From assembly GCA_964646815.1 (NCBI GenBank), contig CAZYFH010000010.1, forward strand, positions 36,828 to 100,827: a stretch of 64,000 nt of DNA, in the 5' to 3' direction. Below, piece by piece: positions 17,363 through 26,159 of the stretch. The notes below the pieces were generated by a model. That model saw nothing but the letters and a program-made list of their open reading frames with translations. It did not search any database and was not told the origin of the DNA. Position 1 is the stretch's first letter, and every line of letters begins with the position of its first letter. Source of the stretch: CAZYFH01 sp964646815. GTDB taxonomy: Bacteria > Acidobacteriota > Vicinamibacteria > Vicinamibacterales > UBA8438. Both the position numbers and the translations under genes were made by a program.

Positions 17363-18121
17363 TCACGCGCACGGCCGCCGCGCGACGAACATCTCGCGCC
17401 GGCCTAACTCCGCGTCCGAGTGAACCAGTGGAACGCACCTCGCGTTGGTGAATCCGACGTTGTCCAGTAATCCGAGCCGTCGCTCTCGGGAGAACATCCC
17501 TCCGAGATGGCAGTCGTGCACGACCCGGACGGTTCCGTCACGCTCACGGAGCAGATAGGCGTAGTCCGACCGGTAGATCCCGTCGTATGGATCGGGATCC
17601 CAGTCCCACTCGAGATAGCGCAGACCGCGGGGCACCCCGGGCGCCCCGTCGGGCAAGACCTCGTCGTGGCCCCCGCAATCCGAGCTCGGTCGAAACGTCG
17701 CGATTACGTCGTCCGGCGCGAAGAGCACAGCGGCTCCCGGACGGCAGTGCACCCACGCGGTCTCCATGGCCTGCTGGAGATCGGCTTCGGTCGCCATATA
17801 GGAGACGGTGTCATGAACGAACACGGCGTCGAATGTCCGGTCGAGACGCAGCGTCCGCATGTCACCGAGGTGGTGTTCGCATTCCGGGTTGAGCGCGCGA
17901 CTCACGGCGAGCATGCCCGGCGAGACATCGGTGAGCACGAGGCGGTCGAAGCGAGCCTTCATGCGGATCGCGTTGTTGCCGCCGCCGCAGCCGAGCTCGA
18001 GCAACGATATGAGAGCGCCCTCGCACGCCTCCTGAAGGAGATCGGCGTAGATTCCGGCCTCCTCGGCGTAGTCGTCCGGGGCCGAGAGCAGGGGCCACCA
18101 CTCCGCGAGGTCGGTGTACAT
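17363..18121 (-). CDS. SAM-dependent methyltransferase, class I
   Basis: 252 residues from ATG 18121 (MYTDLAEWWPLL). An upstream in-frame ATG at 18169 has a TACAAT box 13 nt away and is an alternative start. The Rossmann methyltransferase core is clear: LLELGCGGGNNAIRMK (SAM-binding motif I), LVLTDVSPGMLAVS, DMRTLRLDRTFDAVFVHDTVSYM (motifs II-III), and a later FAPDDV strand. No signal peptide, so cytoplasmic. The substrate cannot be told. It is divergent from the cyclase gene, and the RidA gene lies downstream on the same strand. Confidence 0.82.
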   Translation of the reverse strand: MYTDLAEWWPLLSAPDDYAEEAGIYADLLQEACEGALISLLELGCGGGNNAIRMKARFDRLVLTDVSPGMLAVSRALNPECEHHLGDMRTLRLDRTFDAVFVHDTVSYMATEADLQQAMETAWVHCRPGAAVLFAPDDVIATFRPSSDCGGHDEVLPDGAPGVPRGLRYLEWDWDPDPYDGIYRSDYAYLLRERDGTVRVVHDCHLGGMFSRERRLGLLDNVGFTNARCVPLVHSDAELGRREMFVARRPCA

Positions 18122-18241
18122 TAGCGACGGTACACCGGTGGTCGGGGCGGCGGCGCGGTCGGCATGCATGAGAGTCGCGTGTATTGTACAGGTCTCGCGC
18201 GAACGATTCGTGCGGCGTCGAGGGACCTGAGGGAGAGAGCC

Positions 18242-19201
18242 ATGGGTGTCAGCGCGCGCCTCGTGAGTGTGTCGTTCATCTCGGTCAGTCTTGGGATCGC
18301 CGCATCCGTGCACGCCCAATCGTGGTCGCCGCCGTCGGACGCAGAGCGGTGTCCCAGCAAGTGGGGAGCCGGAGACCAGCGCGGCGCCGCGAACCATATG
18401 GGTACGGAGACCGTGCTCCGAGCCGCAATGCTGATTCGCACCGGCACGGTGATCGAACTGGGACGCGTGCTGTCGGGATCGATGCCGCTGGCCGATCGTC
18501 ACTACGACGCCTACATGAAGCCGACCCGCATGAATCCCGGGTCGAACCGGCGCGGCTCGAACGAGGAGGTGATCGTTGCCGAAATGGGTCAGGTGGGCAC
18601 CCAATTCGACGGCTTCACGCACCAGACCATCGGTGACAGCCTATACAACTGCCACGACCTGAACGAGGTGATGACGCGAACAGGCTTCACCCAACTTGGT
18701 GTGGAGGGCGTTGGCACGCTCATGACACGGGGAGTCCTCATCGACGTAGCTGCCCTCAAGGCGGTGGCAATGCTTCCGGATCGCTACGAAATCACGGTGG
18801 CAGACTTGGAGCAGGCGCTCGAGCAGCAGCAGACCCGGCTGGAGGCGGGCGATGCCGTGCTCATCCATACGGGATGGGGCCGACTCTGGGACGAGGCGCC
18901 TGAGCGCTTCTCCGCAAGTGGCCCTGGCATCGGCGTTGAGGCCGCTGAGTGGCTCGTTGCCCGCGACCCGATGCTGATCGGCGCTGACAACGTACCCGTG
19001 GAGGTAATGCCGAATCCCGATCCCGACGTGTCGCTCCCGGTCCATCAGATCATGCTGGTGGTCAACGGCATCCACCTGGTGGAGCGGATGAAACTGGATG
19101 AACTCGCGGCAGCACAGGTCCATGAATTCGCGTTCGTCGTGCAACCGCTGAAGCTCCAGGGGGCGACTGGGTCGACCGTAGCTCCGGTCGCGATCTTCTA
19201 G
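18242..19201 (+). CDS. Exported cyclase-family (kynurenine-formamidase-like) protein
   Basis: 319 residues from ATG 18242 with GAGGGAGAGA upstream and a signal peptide ending VHAQS. Cyclase-family (PF04199) signatures are present: KWGAGDQRGAANH, the G-x-V-L segment, QVGTQFDGFTHQT at the metal site, GVLIDVAALK, and AGDAVLIHTGWGRLW. In true formamidases the metal motif is H-x-G-T-H-x-D-x-x-x-H; here the first and second His are Gln, leaving Asp and one His. Activity may be changed. The candidate selenoprotein peroxiredoxin gene begins 69 bp downstream. The cellular substrate is unknown. Confidence 0.82.
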   Translation: MGVSARLVSVSFISVSLGIAASVHAQSWSPPSDAERCPSKWGAGDQRGAANHMGTETVLRAAMLIRTGTVIELGRVLSGSMPLADRHYDAYMKPTRMNPGSNRRGSNEEVIVAEMGQVGTQFDGFTHQTIGDSLYNCHDLNEVMTRTGFTQLGVEGVGTLMTRGVLIDVAALKAVAMLPDRYEITVADLEQALEQQQTRLEAGDAVLIHTGWGRLWDEAPERFSASGPGIGVEAAEWLVARDPMLIGADNVPVEVMPNPDPDVSLPVHQIMLVVNGIHLVERMKLDELAAAQVHEFAFVVQPLKLQGATGSTVAPVAIF

Positions 19202-19270
19202 CTGACCACCGTAGGTGGTGGCGGGGTCGCGCGAAAGCGGGTACCATTGCCACACATTGGAGGAGCACAG

Positions 19271-19813
19271 ATGGTGGACAAGAGACTTCTTGGTGCGGGC
19301 CTGCTGCTGACCCTGGCGGCGTCGAGTGCCGCCGGAGCACAGGAACTGAGCGAGGGCGATGTCGCGCCGGCGTTCAACCTGGCTGGTAGCGACGGTCAGA
19401 CCCACCGGTTGGCGGACTACGAAGGACGGGCCGTGGTACTGGCCTGGTTCCCCAAGGCGTTCACTGGTGGTTGAACGGCCGAATGCAAGTCGCTGCGTGA
19501 GTACAGCGACCAGCTTCAGTCCTACGACATCGCCTACTTCATGGTGAGCGTGGACGATCCGGACACGAATCGCGCGTTCGCAGAATCTCTCGATGCGGAC
19601 TTCCCGATCCTCAGCGACCCGTCGAAGGAGACCGCGACGGCGTACGGGGTGCTGCGGGACTTCGGTCCGCGAATCGGCTCGGTGGCGCAGCGCTGGACCG
19701 TCTACATCGGCGGCGATGGCCGGATCCTTAAGCTCGACAAGGAAGTGAGCCCATCGACGGCCGGTGAGGACGTTGTCACGACGCTCGCCGCGCTCAACAT
19801 ACCAAAGCGGTAG
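19271..19813 (+). CDS. Exported BCP/PrxQ-type peroxiredoxin, candidate selenoprotein (in-frame TGA = Sec68)
   Basis: 180 codons from ATG 19271 (GGAGG at 19259-19263) to TAG 19811-19813, with one in-frame TGA at 19472-19474 (codon 68). The signal peptide ends near AGAQE. The peroxiredoxin domain reads APAFNLAGSDGQTHRLADYEG, then VVLAWFPKAFTGG-[TGA]-TAECKSLREY, VSVDDPDTNRAFAES, FPILSDPSKETATAYGV, and a late RWTVYIGGDG strand. In BCP peroxiredoxins this site is P/G-G-C-T-x-E-C, so the TGA replaces the peroxidatic Cys and Cys72 would be the resolving residue. It should reduce peroxides outside the cytoplasm, with selenocysteine as nucleophile. A 7-bp SECIS-like hairpin starts 14 nt after the TGA. 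No other defect is visible. Sec insertion machinery is not in this window. Confidence 0.85.
19489..19510 (+). promoter_or_regulatory. Candidate bacterial SECIS hairpin in the peroxiredoxin gene
   Basis: GTCGCTG (19489-19495) pairs perfectly with CAGCGAC (19504-19510) around the 8-nt loop CGTGAGTA. The stem begins 14 nt after the TGA, the same distance as in the redoxin gene, and the loop begins 21 nt after it. G is the second loop base, in line with the usual description of bacterial SECIS loops. Folding was done by eye. Confidence 0.75.
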
Positions 19814-19880
19814 GACCGAGCGGCAAACTGTGCGGCCGTGAGCCCGAAGCCGTGAACGCTCGGGCCGTCAGAGTGCGAAC

Positions 19881-20759
19881 TCAGTCGTAGTACGCCGGCG
19901 CCATGCTAAGTCCCTCGAAGAGCGCCAGGTCGTGTTCGATCCAGAACGTCGCGCCTCTGTCTGTTACGAACGATTCGATGCGCTCCATCGACGCGAGGGT
20001 CATGTCGGCGTCCACGTTGAAGACGGGCACGCGTCGCTCCTCGCGGCTGATGCGAAAGTGGTAGAGGTCGCCGGATAGTACCAGGGGACCCGTGTCCGCG
20101 AGGTCGAGAAACAGGACCTGGTGCCCTGGCGTGTGCCCTGGAGCCGAAAGGATTTGCACGCGGCCGTCTCCGAACACGTCGTGGTCGCCGGTTAGGAGGA
20201 TGCGGTCGGCGTCACGGAGGTTGTCATAGAGCTCCGGCTGTGCCGCCGGTGTGGTGACCGGATCAGCGAACATCGCCTCGTATTCTGGCTCCTGCACGAG
20301 CCACGTCGCACCGGTGACTTCGTTGGCGATCCCGACGTGGTCGAAATGCATGTGTGAAAATGCGACGTAATCGAGCGATCCAAGATCAAAGCCAAGATCG
20401 AGATCGGCCAACTGATCGGCAAGCGTGCGGTCCATTCGCGCATTGTCCTGCCACCCAGCAGCCTCGGCGGTCGATGACGGCAGTCCGCCATCCCACAGCA
20501 TCCGGCCGTTAGGATGCTCGACGACGTAGCAGGGGGCGATTAACTCACGGACGTCGGTTTCGTCGTCCTCGATGCTGAAGCCAGCAACGCTCTCGAATCT
20601 GAGACGTCCGCAATCGAAAAGATAGAGCTTGAGCGAGGAGTCCGCCGCGAGCTCGGGATCCGGGGGCGGCGCCAGGTCGGCCGAGGAATCCATGGTCCCG
20701 CCACCGCAACCGGTGAGCGAGAAGAGGGCGACGACGAGGCATTGGAACGGTTTCTTCAT
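19881..20759 (-). CDS. Lipoprotein metallo-beta-lactamase-fold hydrolase, AHL-lactonase-like
   Basis: 292 residues from ATG 20759 with an AAGGTGG site. The lipobox LTGC lies near residue 18. The zinc motif HMHFDH (S-H-M-H-F-D-H-V-G) is intact, and the later APGHTPGHQ, SGDLYHF and WIEHDLALFE motifs supply the other ligands, as in N-acyl-homoserine-lactonase-type hydrolases (PF00753). The LYLFDCGRLRF opening is typical of the AttM/AiiA-like group. Because it is lipid-anchored outside the cytoplasm, an extracellular lactone or ester substrate is possible but unproven. It is convergent with the peroxiredoxin gene. Confidence 0.85.
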   Translation of the reverse strand: MKKPFQCLVVALFSLTGCGGGTMDSSADLAPPPDPELAADSSLKLYLFDCGRLRFESVAGFSIEDDETDVRELIAPCYVVEHPNGRMLWDGGLPSSTAEAAGWQDNARMDRTLADQLADLDLGFDLGSLDYVAFSHMHFDHVGIANEVTGATWLVQEPEYEAMFADPVTTPAAQPELYDNLRDADRILLTGDHDVFGDGRVQILSAPGHTPGHQVLFLDLADTGPLVLSGDLYHFRISREERRVPVFNVDADMTLASMERIESFVTDRGATFWIEHDLALFEGLSMAPAYYD

Positions 20760-21080
20760 TGATCTGCAGGCCACCTTTCATCCGAATGGTACCCGAAACA
20801 GCGCACCCCCCGCGGTCCCTCCGCGCACCCGATCGCCAGCGGCGCGCAGATGTTCACAGCGCGGTCAGGTCATATGAAACAGCTCTGCGAAGCACGTCCT
20901 TGGGTGTGAACGGCCACTGGCAGCCCTAACAACATGGCGACGAGCCACGCGAAAGCCGGCACTTGGCGTGCGGGAGCACCCCCTAGAAGGGAGTTCATCG
21001 CCGGACCAGCCTCAGAGCCGGCCACCACGGCGACCGGCCCGGAGGAACAGACACGCCCTCAAAGATGACCGGCCACGCCG
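20760..21080. other. Intergenic region without a recognisable gene
   Basis: 321 bp between two reverse-strand genes. I found no open frame with a plausible start, signal peptide or conserved motif, and no strong hairpin with a T-run. It presumably carries the promoter of the lactonase-like gene and the 3' end of the SDR transcript. Confidence 0.4.
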
Positions 21081-21929
21081 TCATGGGTAGGCATGGTCAA
21101 CCAGTTCCTCGCTGAGATCCCAGAGCCGTCGAGCAATCGTCGGGTCGCACGCGTGTGCAGCGGGCGACCGTTCGCGGCTGCTGTCGTAGTACCGTCCGGA
21201 CAGACCTTCGACGTCGGGTGAGGACGCGAGGTAGATAGAGGTCTCTGCCCCTTTCTCGGGCGATTGCATGAACAGACCGGCGAGGCCCATGGCAAGGCCA
21301 AGGCCGACGCCCAGCTCGCGAGCCAGGTTGGTGCGGATCACGCCGGGATGCAGGCTGTTGGCGGTGATCCCGCTGCGGTCGAGCCGGCGTGCGAGCTCCT
21401 GTGTCCACAGAATGTTCGCGGTTTTCGACCGGCTATAGACACGCATCGTGCCGTAATCGCGCTCGCTCTGCAGATCATCAAGATCGAGAGGCCCGGCGCG
21501 GTGGGCCTCGGAGGCCACGGTGACGATGCGAGCACGATCGGCCGCGCGCAGTACCGGGAGCAGAAGTCCGGTGAGAAGGAAATAGCCGAGGTGATTCACG
21601 GCGAAGGTGGCCTCGTACCCATCGGCAGTGAGCGTTCGACGTCGCGCGAGCGTGCCGGCGTTGTTCACCAGGACATCCAGCCGGTCGACACGAGTTTGCA
21701 CGTCGTCAGCCAGCGCTCGGATCCCGGCAAGCGACGAGAAATCAGCCTCGATCATCTGGGCGCGCCCATCGCCGGCGGCGTGGACGGCCGCTACTGCCTC
21801 GGCGCAGCGCGCGGGCGTCCGGCCGACGATGAGCAACTGGGCGCCCTGCTTAGCCAGACCCACCGCGGTGGCGCGGCCAATGCCTGAGCTCGCGCCTGTG
21901 ACGAGCACGATCTTTCCGTCCATATTCAT
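21081..21929 (-). CDS. Short-chain dehydrogenase/reductase (retinol-dehydrogenase-like)
   Basis: 282 residues. Classical SDR signatures: the cofactor-binding TGASSGIG motif near residues 11-18, NNAG (LVNNAGTLA), and the catalytic Y-x-x-x-K as YSRSKTAN, followed by NSLHPGVIRTNL. This arrangement matches retinol dehydrogenase/WW-domain oxidoreductase-like SDRs, which use NADP(H). No signal peptide, so cytoplasmic. ATG 21929 or 21923 could be the start. Substrate unknown. Confidence 0.88.
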   Translation of the reverse strand: MNMDGKIVLVTGASSGIGRATAVGLAKQGAQLLIVGRTPARCAEAVAAVHAAGDGRAQMIEADFSSLAGIRALADDVQTRVDRLDVLVNNAGTLARRRTLTADGYEATFAVNHLGYFLLTGLLLPVLRAADRARIVTVASEAHRAGPLDLDDLQSERDYGTMRVYSRSKTANILWTQELARRLDRSGITANSLHPGVIRTNLARELGVGLGLAMGLAGLFMQSPEKGAETSIYLASSPDVEGLSGRYYDSSRERSPAAHACDPTIARRLWDLSEELVDHAYP

Positions 21930-22387
21930 TCACCCGCCGTCAGATTGGTCCGGAGCCCTGAGTGTCCGATTCGTCGCGCTCGGCGCGCGCAAGCATGACA
22001 TGCATGGCGGCGGGAATTTTGTTGACCGTGACGTGTGGCGCCGCAAAGCTGAACTGGTGCGATGCGTCGGCGACTTACGCCGACCTGTCAAGATCGAGCA
22101 TGACTTGGTCGTGCCTGTCGCTTCAGGGGATGTCCCGGCGAGCCGTGTCACCGCGTCCCTGCCAGCACGCATCAGCACCACGTGGTGAGAGAACGGATCG
22201 GAGAGCGTCGCGTCACGCATCGCGGAATCGTACGCAGCGGAAGGGGAGTCGCGTGTATTCTAGCCGGAGGTCGGACGGCACGTAATCGGTGGGCGTCCGG
22301 CGGTGCGACCTTGATTTCCGCGGCGCGATGGCGGGCGATGGAGGCGGGCGCTCGGGATGTCGAGGCCGCTCGTAGAGAGGTGTAGAT
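21930..22387. other. Intergenic region without a convincing gene
   Basis: 458 bp between the divergent SDR gene and copy 3 of the secreted family. A plus-strand frame through 21960-22188 and its minus-strand counterparts are open for short stretches, but none has a start site, family motif or strong codon bias. It may hold a degraded gene end. The right part should contain the promoter of the 22388 gene; a TATTCT sequence at 22255-22260 is a possible -10. Confidence 0.35.
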
Positions 22388-23296
22388 GTGAGGCAGGTGG
22401 CGTGTGTGGTCGGGGCGCTCTTGCTGATTTCGGCGGCGTCCGGTGCGCAGACTCGCGGTGTCCCCGATACGCCGTCGGTGCCGAATTTGAGCGGGTATTG
22501 GGCGTACCGTACCACCACCCCGCTCCAGCGCCCCGAGGCTTTTGCCGGCAAGCCGGTGCTGACACCAGAGGAAGAAGCCGCATATCTCGAACGACGCCAC
22601 GCTTCCATCGGTCGTGAGCGCGATCTACAGCTTAACGCCGATTGGTGGGAACCCGGCGGGCTAACGAACGGTCGGACGTCGCTGATCGTGGATCCGCCGG
22701 ACGGTCGTATTCCTCCGTTGACCACGGCAGCCCAGGGGCGGGTACGCAGGTTGGCCGTCCCGCTTCGAGAGCGTATCGCGGATGGCCCCGAGGATCGCGA
22801 GCGCTACGAGCGCTGCATCATGGGACGTACCATCCCGATGATGGCGGCGGCCCCGGCCCGGCTCGCGCAAATCTTCCAGACTCCGGACCACGTCGCCATC
22901 CTCCATGAGCAGAAATCAGAGCTTCGCATCATCCTGCTCGGCGGCAGGCCCGCCCCGGCCGAGATGGTTCGGCAGTGGCAGGGGCATTCGCGTGGCCACT
23001 GGGACGGCGAAACCCTAGTCGTCGAAATCACCGGCTTCAACGGCCGGTGGACACTCCAGGGCGCCGGCCCGGATGTGCGGTTCGTTGAGCGCTTTTCCGT
23101 GGACGATGGTGACACGCTGCGTTACGAGGTCACGGTCGATGACCCGGCATCGTTTGCCGGACCTTGGACTGTGCAGTTCCCGCTCACGCGAGCCGTGGGG
23201 CCGGTCTACGAGAACGCGTGCCACGAGGGCAATCGCAGCATGCCGCTCATTCTCAGAGGGGCCCGCGCGGCGGACGCGGCTACGACGTCACGCTGA
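22388..23296 (+). CDS. Secreted protein of a multi-copy family, function unknown (copy 3)
   Basis: 302 residues from GTG 22388. The signal peptide ends near ASGAQ. Shared family motifs: VPNLSGYWAYRTTTPLQRP, RTSLIVDPPDGRIPPL, IFQTPDHVAILHEQ, GHSRGHWDGETLVVEITGF, FVERFSVDDGDTLRYEVTVDDP and a C-terminal NACHEGNRSMPLIL. Compared with copies 1 and 2, the 'EYACHEGNY' ends with R in place of Y and IPLDGRPH is degenerate (ILLGGRPAP). The epoxide hydrolase gene begins 60 bp downstream and is probably in the same transcript. Confidence 0.8.
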   Translation: MRQVACVVGALLLISAASGAQTRGVPDTPSVPNLSGYWAYRTTTPLQRPEAFAGKPVLTPEEEAAYLERRHASIGRERDLQLNADWWEPGGLTNGRTSLIVDPPDGRIPPLTTAAQGRVRRLAVPLRERIADGPEDRERYERCIMGRTIPMMAAAPARLAQIFQTPDHVAILHEQKSELRIILLGGRPAPAEMVRQWQGHSRGHWDGETLVVEITGFNGRWTLQGAGPDVRFVERFSVDDGDTLRYEVTVDDPASFAGPWTVQFPLTRAVGPVYENACHEGNRSMPLILRGARAADAATTSR

Positions 23297-23355
23297 CTTT
23301 CGCGTGGGTAGAGTACTCAAACCGGATCAGCAACCGCGACAAGGGGAGTGAATTG

Positions 23356-24642
23356 ATGGGTGCACGAGACGACAAGATCGATCGGCGGGCCTTGCTCAAG
23401 CTGCTCGGGACCGCTGGCGCGTCAGCCTCCGTACTGTCGGGCGCCGGCGGACGGCGGTTCGATGGGTCGGCGACAGTCTCGGCCGCAGCCGCTGCGCAGA
23501 CCGACATCGAACCTTTCGAGATTCGGGTCAGTGACGCCGAGCTCGACGATCTGCACCGCCGGCTGAGTAACGTGCGCTGGCCCCCGGACCCGCCCGGAGA
23601 TCCCTGGGCGCTAGGCACGGACCGAGCATACCTGGAAGAGCTTATCGCTTACTGGCGGGACGACTACGACTGGCGCGTGCACGAGGCGGCACTCAATACC
23701 TTCGACCATTACACGACGACCATCGAGGGGCAGCGCATCCATTTCGTTCACCAGCGGGGTGGCGGGTCGACGCTGCCGCTCCTGATGAGTCACGGATGGC
23801 CCGGCACCATCTGGGAGATGCTGCCGTCGGTCCGCAGACTGAGTGATCCCGCCGCGCACGGCGGCGCAGCGTCTGATGCATTCGACGTCGTCGTACCGTC
23901 GATCCCGGGCTTTGGCTTTTCCGGTGAGCCGGCGGAGGGGACGGATATCGCCCGGACCGCCGAGCTCTGGGTGGCCCTGATGGAGAAGCTGGGATACGAG
24001 CGCTTTGGCGCCTATGGCAGCGACTGGGGAGCCGGCATCACGCGCGCGCTGGGTGCCAGGTTCGCGGACCGGGTCGTTGGTGTCCACACGCCGGGAGCGC
24101 CCCGTCGCGCGCAGCGTGAGCCTCAGACCGATGCCGAGAGGGATTACCTTGCAAGCACGGAGCTGTGGTCCGTCGAGGAGACGGGCTACCAGCGCATCCA
24201 GGGTACGAAACCGCAGACGCTGGCCTACGGACTGACGGATTCGCCAGCCGGAGTTGCCGCGTGGATTACCGAGAAGCTTCGCTCCTGGAGCGACTGTGGC
24301 GGGGACGTGGAAACGCGGTTCAGTAAGGACCAGATCCTGACGCTGGTGTCGATCTACTGGCACACGCGGACCATCGGCACCAGCGTGCGCTACTACCACG
24401 CGAACGGACTCGGGAGTTCGCGGCCGAGGCGATCGGCGGGGCCGGTGACCGTGCCGCAGGGCTACGCCGATTTCCCGGGGATTTTCTCGCGCTCCCGGCC
24501 ACCTCGGTCGTTCATCGAGGAACCGCCCTCAAACGTCCACTGGACGCGGTTTGAAACCGGAGGCCATTTCCCGGCGATTGAGGAGCCGGAGTTGCTGGCG
24601 GGCGATCTGCGGACGTTCTTCCGTCCGCTCCGGTCGGCGTAG
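23356..24642 (+). CDS. Epoxide hydrolase (EHN-domain alpha/beta hydrolase), Tat-type signal
   Basis: 428 residues from ATG 23356. The N-terminus has a twin-arginine-like DRRALLKLLG sequence and an Ala-rich run, suggesting Tat export. Residues about 55-165 match the N-terminal epoxide hydrolase domain (FEIRVSDAELDDLHRRLSNV). The alpha/beta core has LLMSHGWPGTIWE (oxyanion region HGWPG), the nucleophile strand YGSDWGAGI with the Asp in G-S-D-W-G, and the terminal FETGGHFPAIEEPE with the catalytic His. It hydrates epoxides to diols, in the same family as microsomal-type epoxide hydrolases. Cargo substrate unknown. Confidence 0.9.
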   Translation: MGARDDKIDRRALLKLLGTAGASASVLSGAGGRRFDGSATVSAAAAAQTDIEPFEIRVSDAELDDLHRRLSNVRWPPDPPGDPWALGTDRAYLEELIAYWRDDYDWRVHEAALNTFDHYTTTIEGQRIHFVHQRGGGSTLPLLMSHGWPGTIWEMLPSVRRLSDPAAHGGAASDAFDVVVPSIPGFGFSGEPAEGTDIARTAELWVALMEKLGYERFGAYGSDWGAGITRALGARFADRVVGVHTPGAPRRAQREPQTDAERDYLASTELWSVEETGYQRIQGTKPQTLAYGLTDSPAGVAAWITEKLRSWSDCGGDVETRFSKDQILTLVSIYWHTRTIGTSVRYYHANGLGSSRPRRSAGPVTVPQGYADFPGIFSRSRPPRSFIEEPPSNVHWTRFETGGHFPAIEEPELLAGDLRTFFRPLRSA

Positions 24643-24672
24643 GGCGCGGATCGGCTAGCCGGTGATTGACCA

Positions 24673-24978
24673 GTGGATGCAAGCACGAATACAAACGACG
24701 CAGACACGGACGCCGACGACGTAAGCCCGGGCCGAGGCAACCGGGGGGCGAAGGCCGGCGTTGTGCTCATGGCGATCGGAATGGGACTCTGGGTGGCGCT
24801 ACTGCTCGTCCCGTTCCTGTCGCTGAGCGTGGCGGCAAGGGCGGGAATCGCCGGTGGACTGGTCATCGTTGCAGAGGTGGTGTTCTGGGTGGGAGCCGTG
24901 TTGGCGGGACCCACTGCAGCGCGACGGATGCGATCGTGGTGGCGCCGCAGCAACACGGCATCACCGCCTGGACAGTGA
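24673..24978 (+). CDS. Small membrane protein, two predicted helices
   Basis: 101 residues from GTG 24673. An acidic N-terminus (about 1-30) is followed by two hydrophobic segments at about residues 33-52 and 59-80, and a basic tail (RRMRSWWRRS). The second half (GLVIVAEVVFWVGAVLAGP) resembles small 'transporter suffix' type proteins, but I cannot be sure. The gene lies 30 bp after the epoxide hydrolase gene. Function unknown. Confidence 0.5.
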   Translation: MDASTNTNDADTDADDVSPGRGNRGAKAGVVLMAIGMGLWVALLLVPFLSLSVAARAGIAGGLVIVAEVVFWVGAVLAGPTAARRMRSWWRRSNTASPPGQ

Positions 24979-25067
24979 AGGCACTGACCACCATCGAAAC
25001 CGTACGACCTCCTCTGTGATGCATCGGTTCTCTCACGGGGTGATATGGTGAAGCGGAATCGGAGGGG

Positions 25068-26159
25068 ATGATGAGAAATGGTCGACTGATGCGTGATTCA
25101 CTACTCTTGGCGCTCGTGGCGTTCCTGGTCAGCTGCGCGCCGACGGCCGAGGAGACCTCGGAGCCGATGACGGATGCCGAGACGGCGGCCGAGGCCGCGG
25201 CGAACGCGTACACCCCGCCGGACGTGACCCCGGAGTCACGCGAGCTTGGGCAGGCCGACATCGAGCGGATGATGACGGAGTTGTCAAACTGGGGGCGCTG
25301 GGGCCCAGATGACCAGTTGGGCGCTGCCAACCTGATTACGCCAGCCAAGCGGATGGAAGCTCTCTCGCTCGTCACTGAGGGTGTCACCGTCTCGCTGGCG
25401 CATCGCCTCATCACGACCGAGGAGGAGGACGTCCCGCAGCCGTTCACGCACAGGATGTTAGGCGTGCCCGATGCGGCCGCGGAGCCTCCCTTGATGGGCG
25501 GGGTCATGGACAACTACGGCGTGACCTATCACGGCTACTCGCACAGCCACATCGACGCGCTATGTCACATTCTCTTCAAGGGCCAGATGTACAACGGCGT
25601 GTCGCAAGACACCATCACAGAGGCGGGGTGTTCGAACGCGTCGATCGATAACCTGCAGGGGGGCATCGTGACCCGCGGCGTTCTGTTCGACATCCCGCGC
25701 TTGAAGGGCGTGCCGTACCTGGAGCCGGGGACGCCGATCTACCAAGAGGATCTCGACGCGTGGGAGGAGATGGCCGGTGTCACGGTCCGGCCTGGCGACG
25801 TGATCTTCATACGGACCGGCCGGTGGGCGCGGCGCGCGGAGATGGGTCCGTGGGCTATAGCCGAGGAAGCGGCGGGCCTGCATGCGTCGACCATGCCGTG
25901 GGTGAAGGCGCGCGATGTCGCGCTCATCGGCAGCGACGCCGCACTGGACGTCTCGCCGTCCCAGGTCGAAGGGGTGGCGCTCCCGGTCCATATCCTGACC
26001 ATCGTGGCGATGGGGGTGGACCTCTTCGACAACCAGGATCTCGAAGCGCTTGCCGAAACAGCCGCTGACCTGAATCGATGGGAGTTCATGCTGATGGCGG
26101 CCCCGCTCGCGGTAGAGGGTGGGACCGGCTCGCCGCTGAACGCGCTCGCGCTCTTTTGA
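25068..26159 (+). CDS. Cyclase-family lipoprotein (kynurenine-formamidase-like)
   Basis: 363 residues from ATG 25068, with GGAGGGG upstream. The lipobox FLVSC is near residue 23, so it is probably membrane-anchored. Cyclase-family features: WGRWGPDDQLGAANLITP, YHGYSHSHIDALCHI at the metal site (H-S-H-I-D-A-x-x-H, close to the canonical motif), GVLFDIPRLKG, VRPGDVIFIRTGRW and a LPVHILTI strand. It is a second member of the family seen at 18242, but keeps the metal-binding histidines better, so catalytic activity is more likely here. Substrate unknown. A perfect hairpin lies between it and the convergent hydrolase gene. Confidence 0.85.
   Translation: MMRNGRLMRDSLLLALVAFLVSCAPTAEETSEPMTDAETAAEAAANAYTPPDVTPESRELGQADIERMMTELSNWGRWGPDDQLGAANLITPAKRMEALSLVTEGVTVSLAHRLITTEEEDVPQPFTHRMLGVPDAAAEPPLMGGVMDNYGVTYHGYSHSHIDALCHILFKGQMYNGVSQDTITEAGCSNASIDNLQGGIVTRGVLFDIPRLKGVPYLEPGTPIYQEDLDAWEEMAGVTVRPGDVIFIRTGRWARRAEMGPWAIAEEAAGLHASTMPWVKARDVALIGSDAALDVSPSQVEGVALPVHILTIVAMGVDLFDNQDLEALAETAADLNRWEFMLMAAPLAVEGGTGSPLNALALF

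Noticed and set aside
21960..22188. Open plus-strand frame in the gap before copy 3 of the secreted family
   Set aside because: It has no start site, no family motif and weaker codon bias than the neighbouring genes; at most a decayed gene end.
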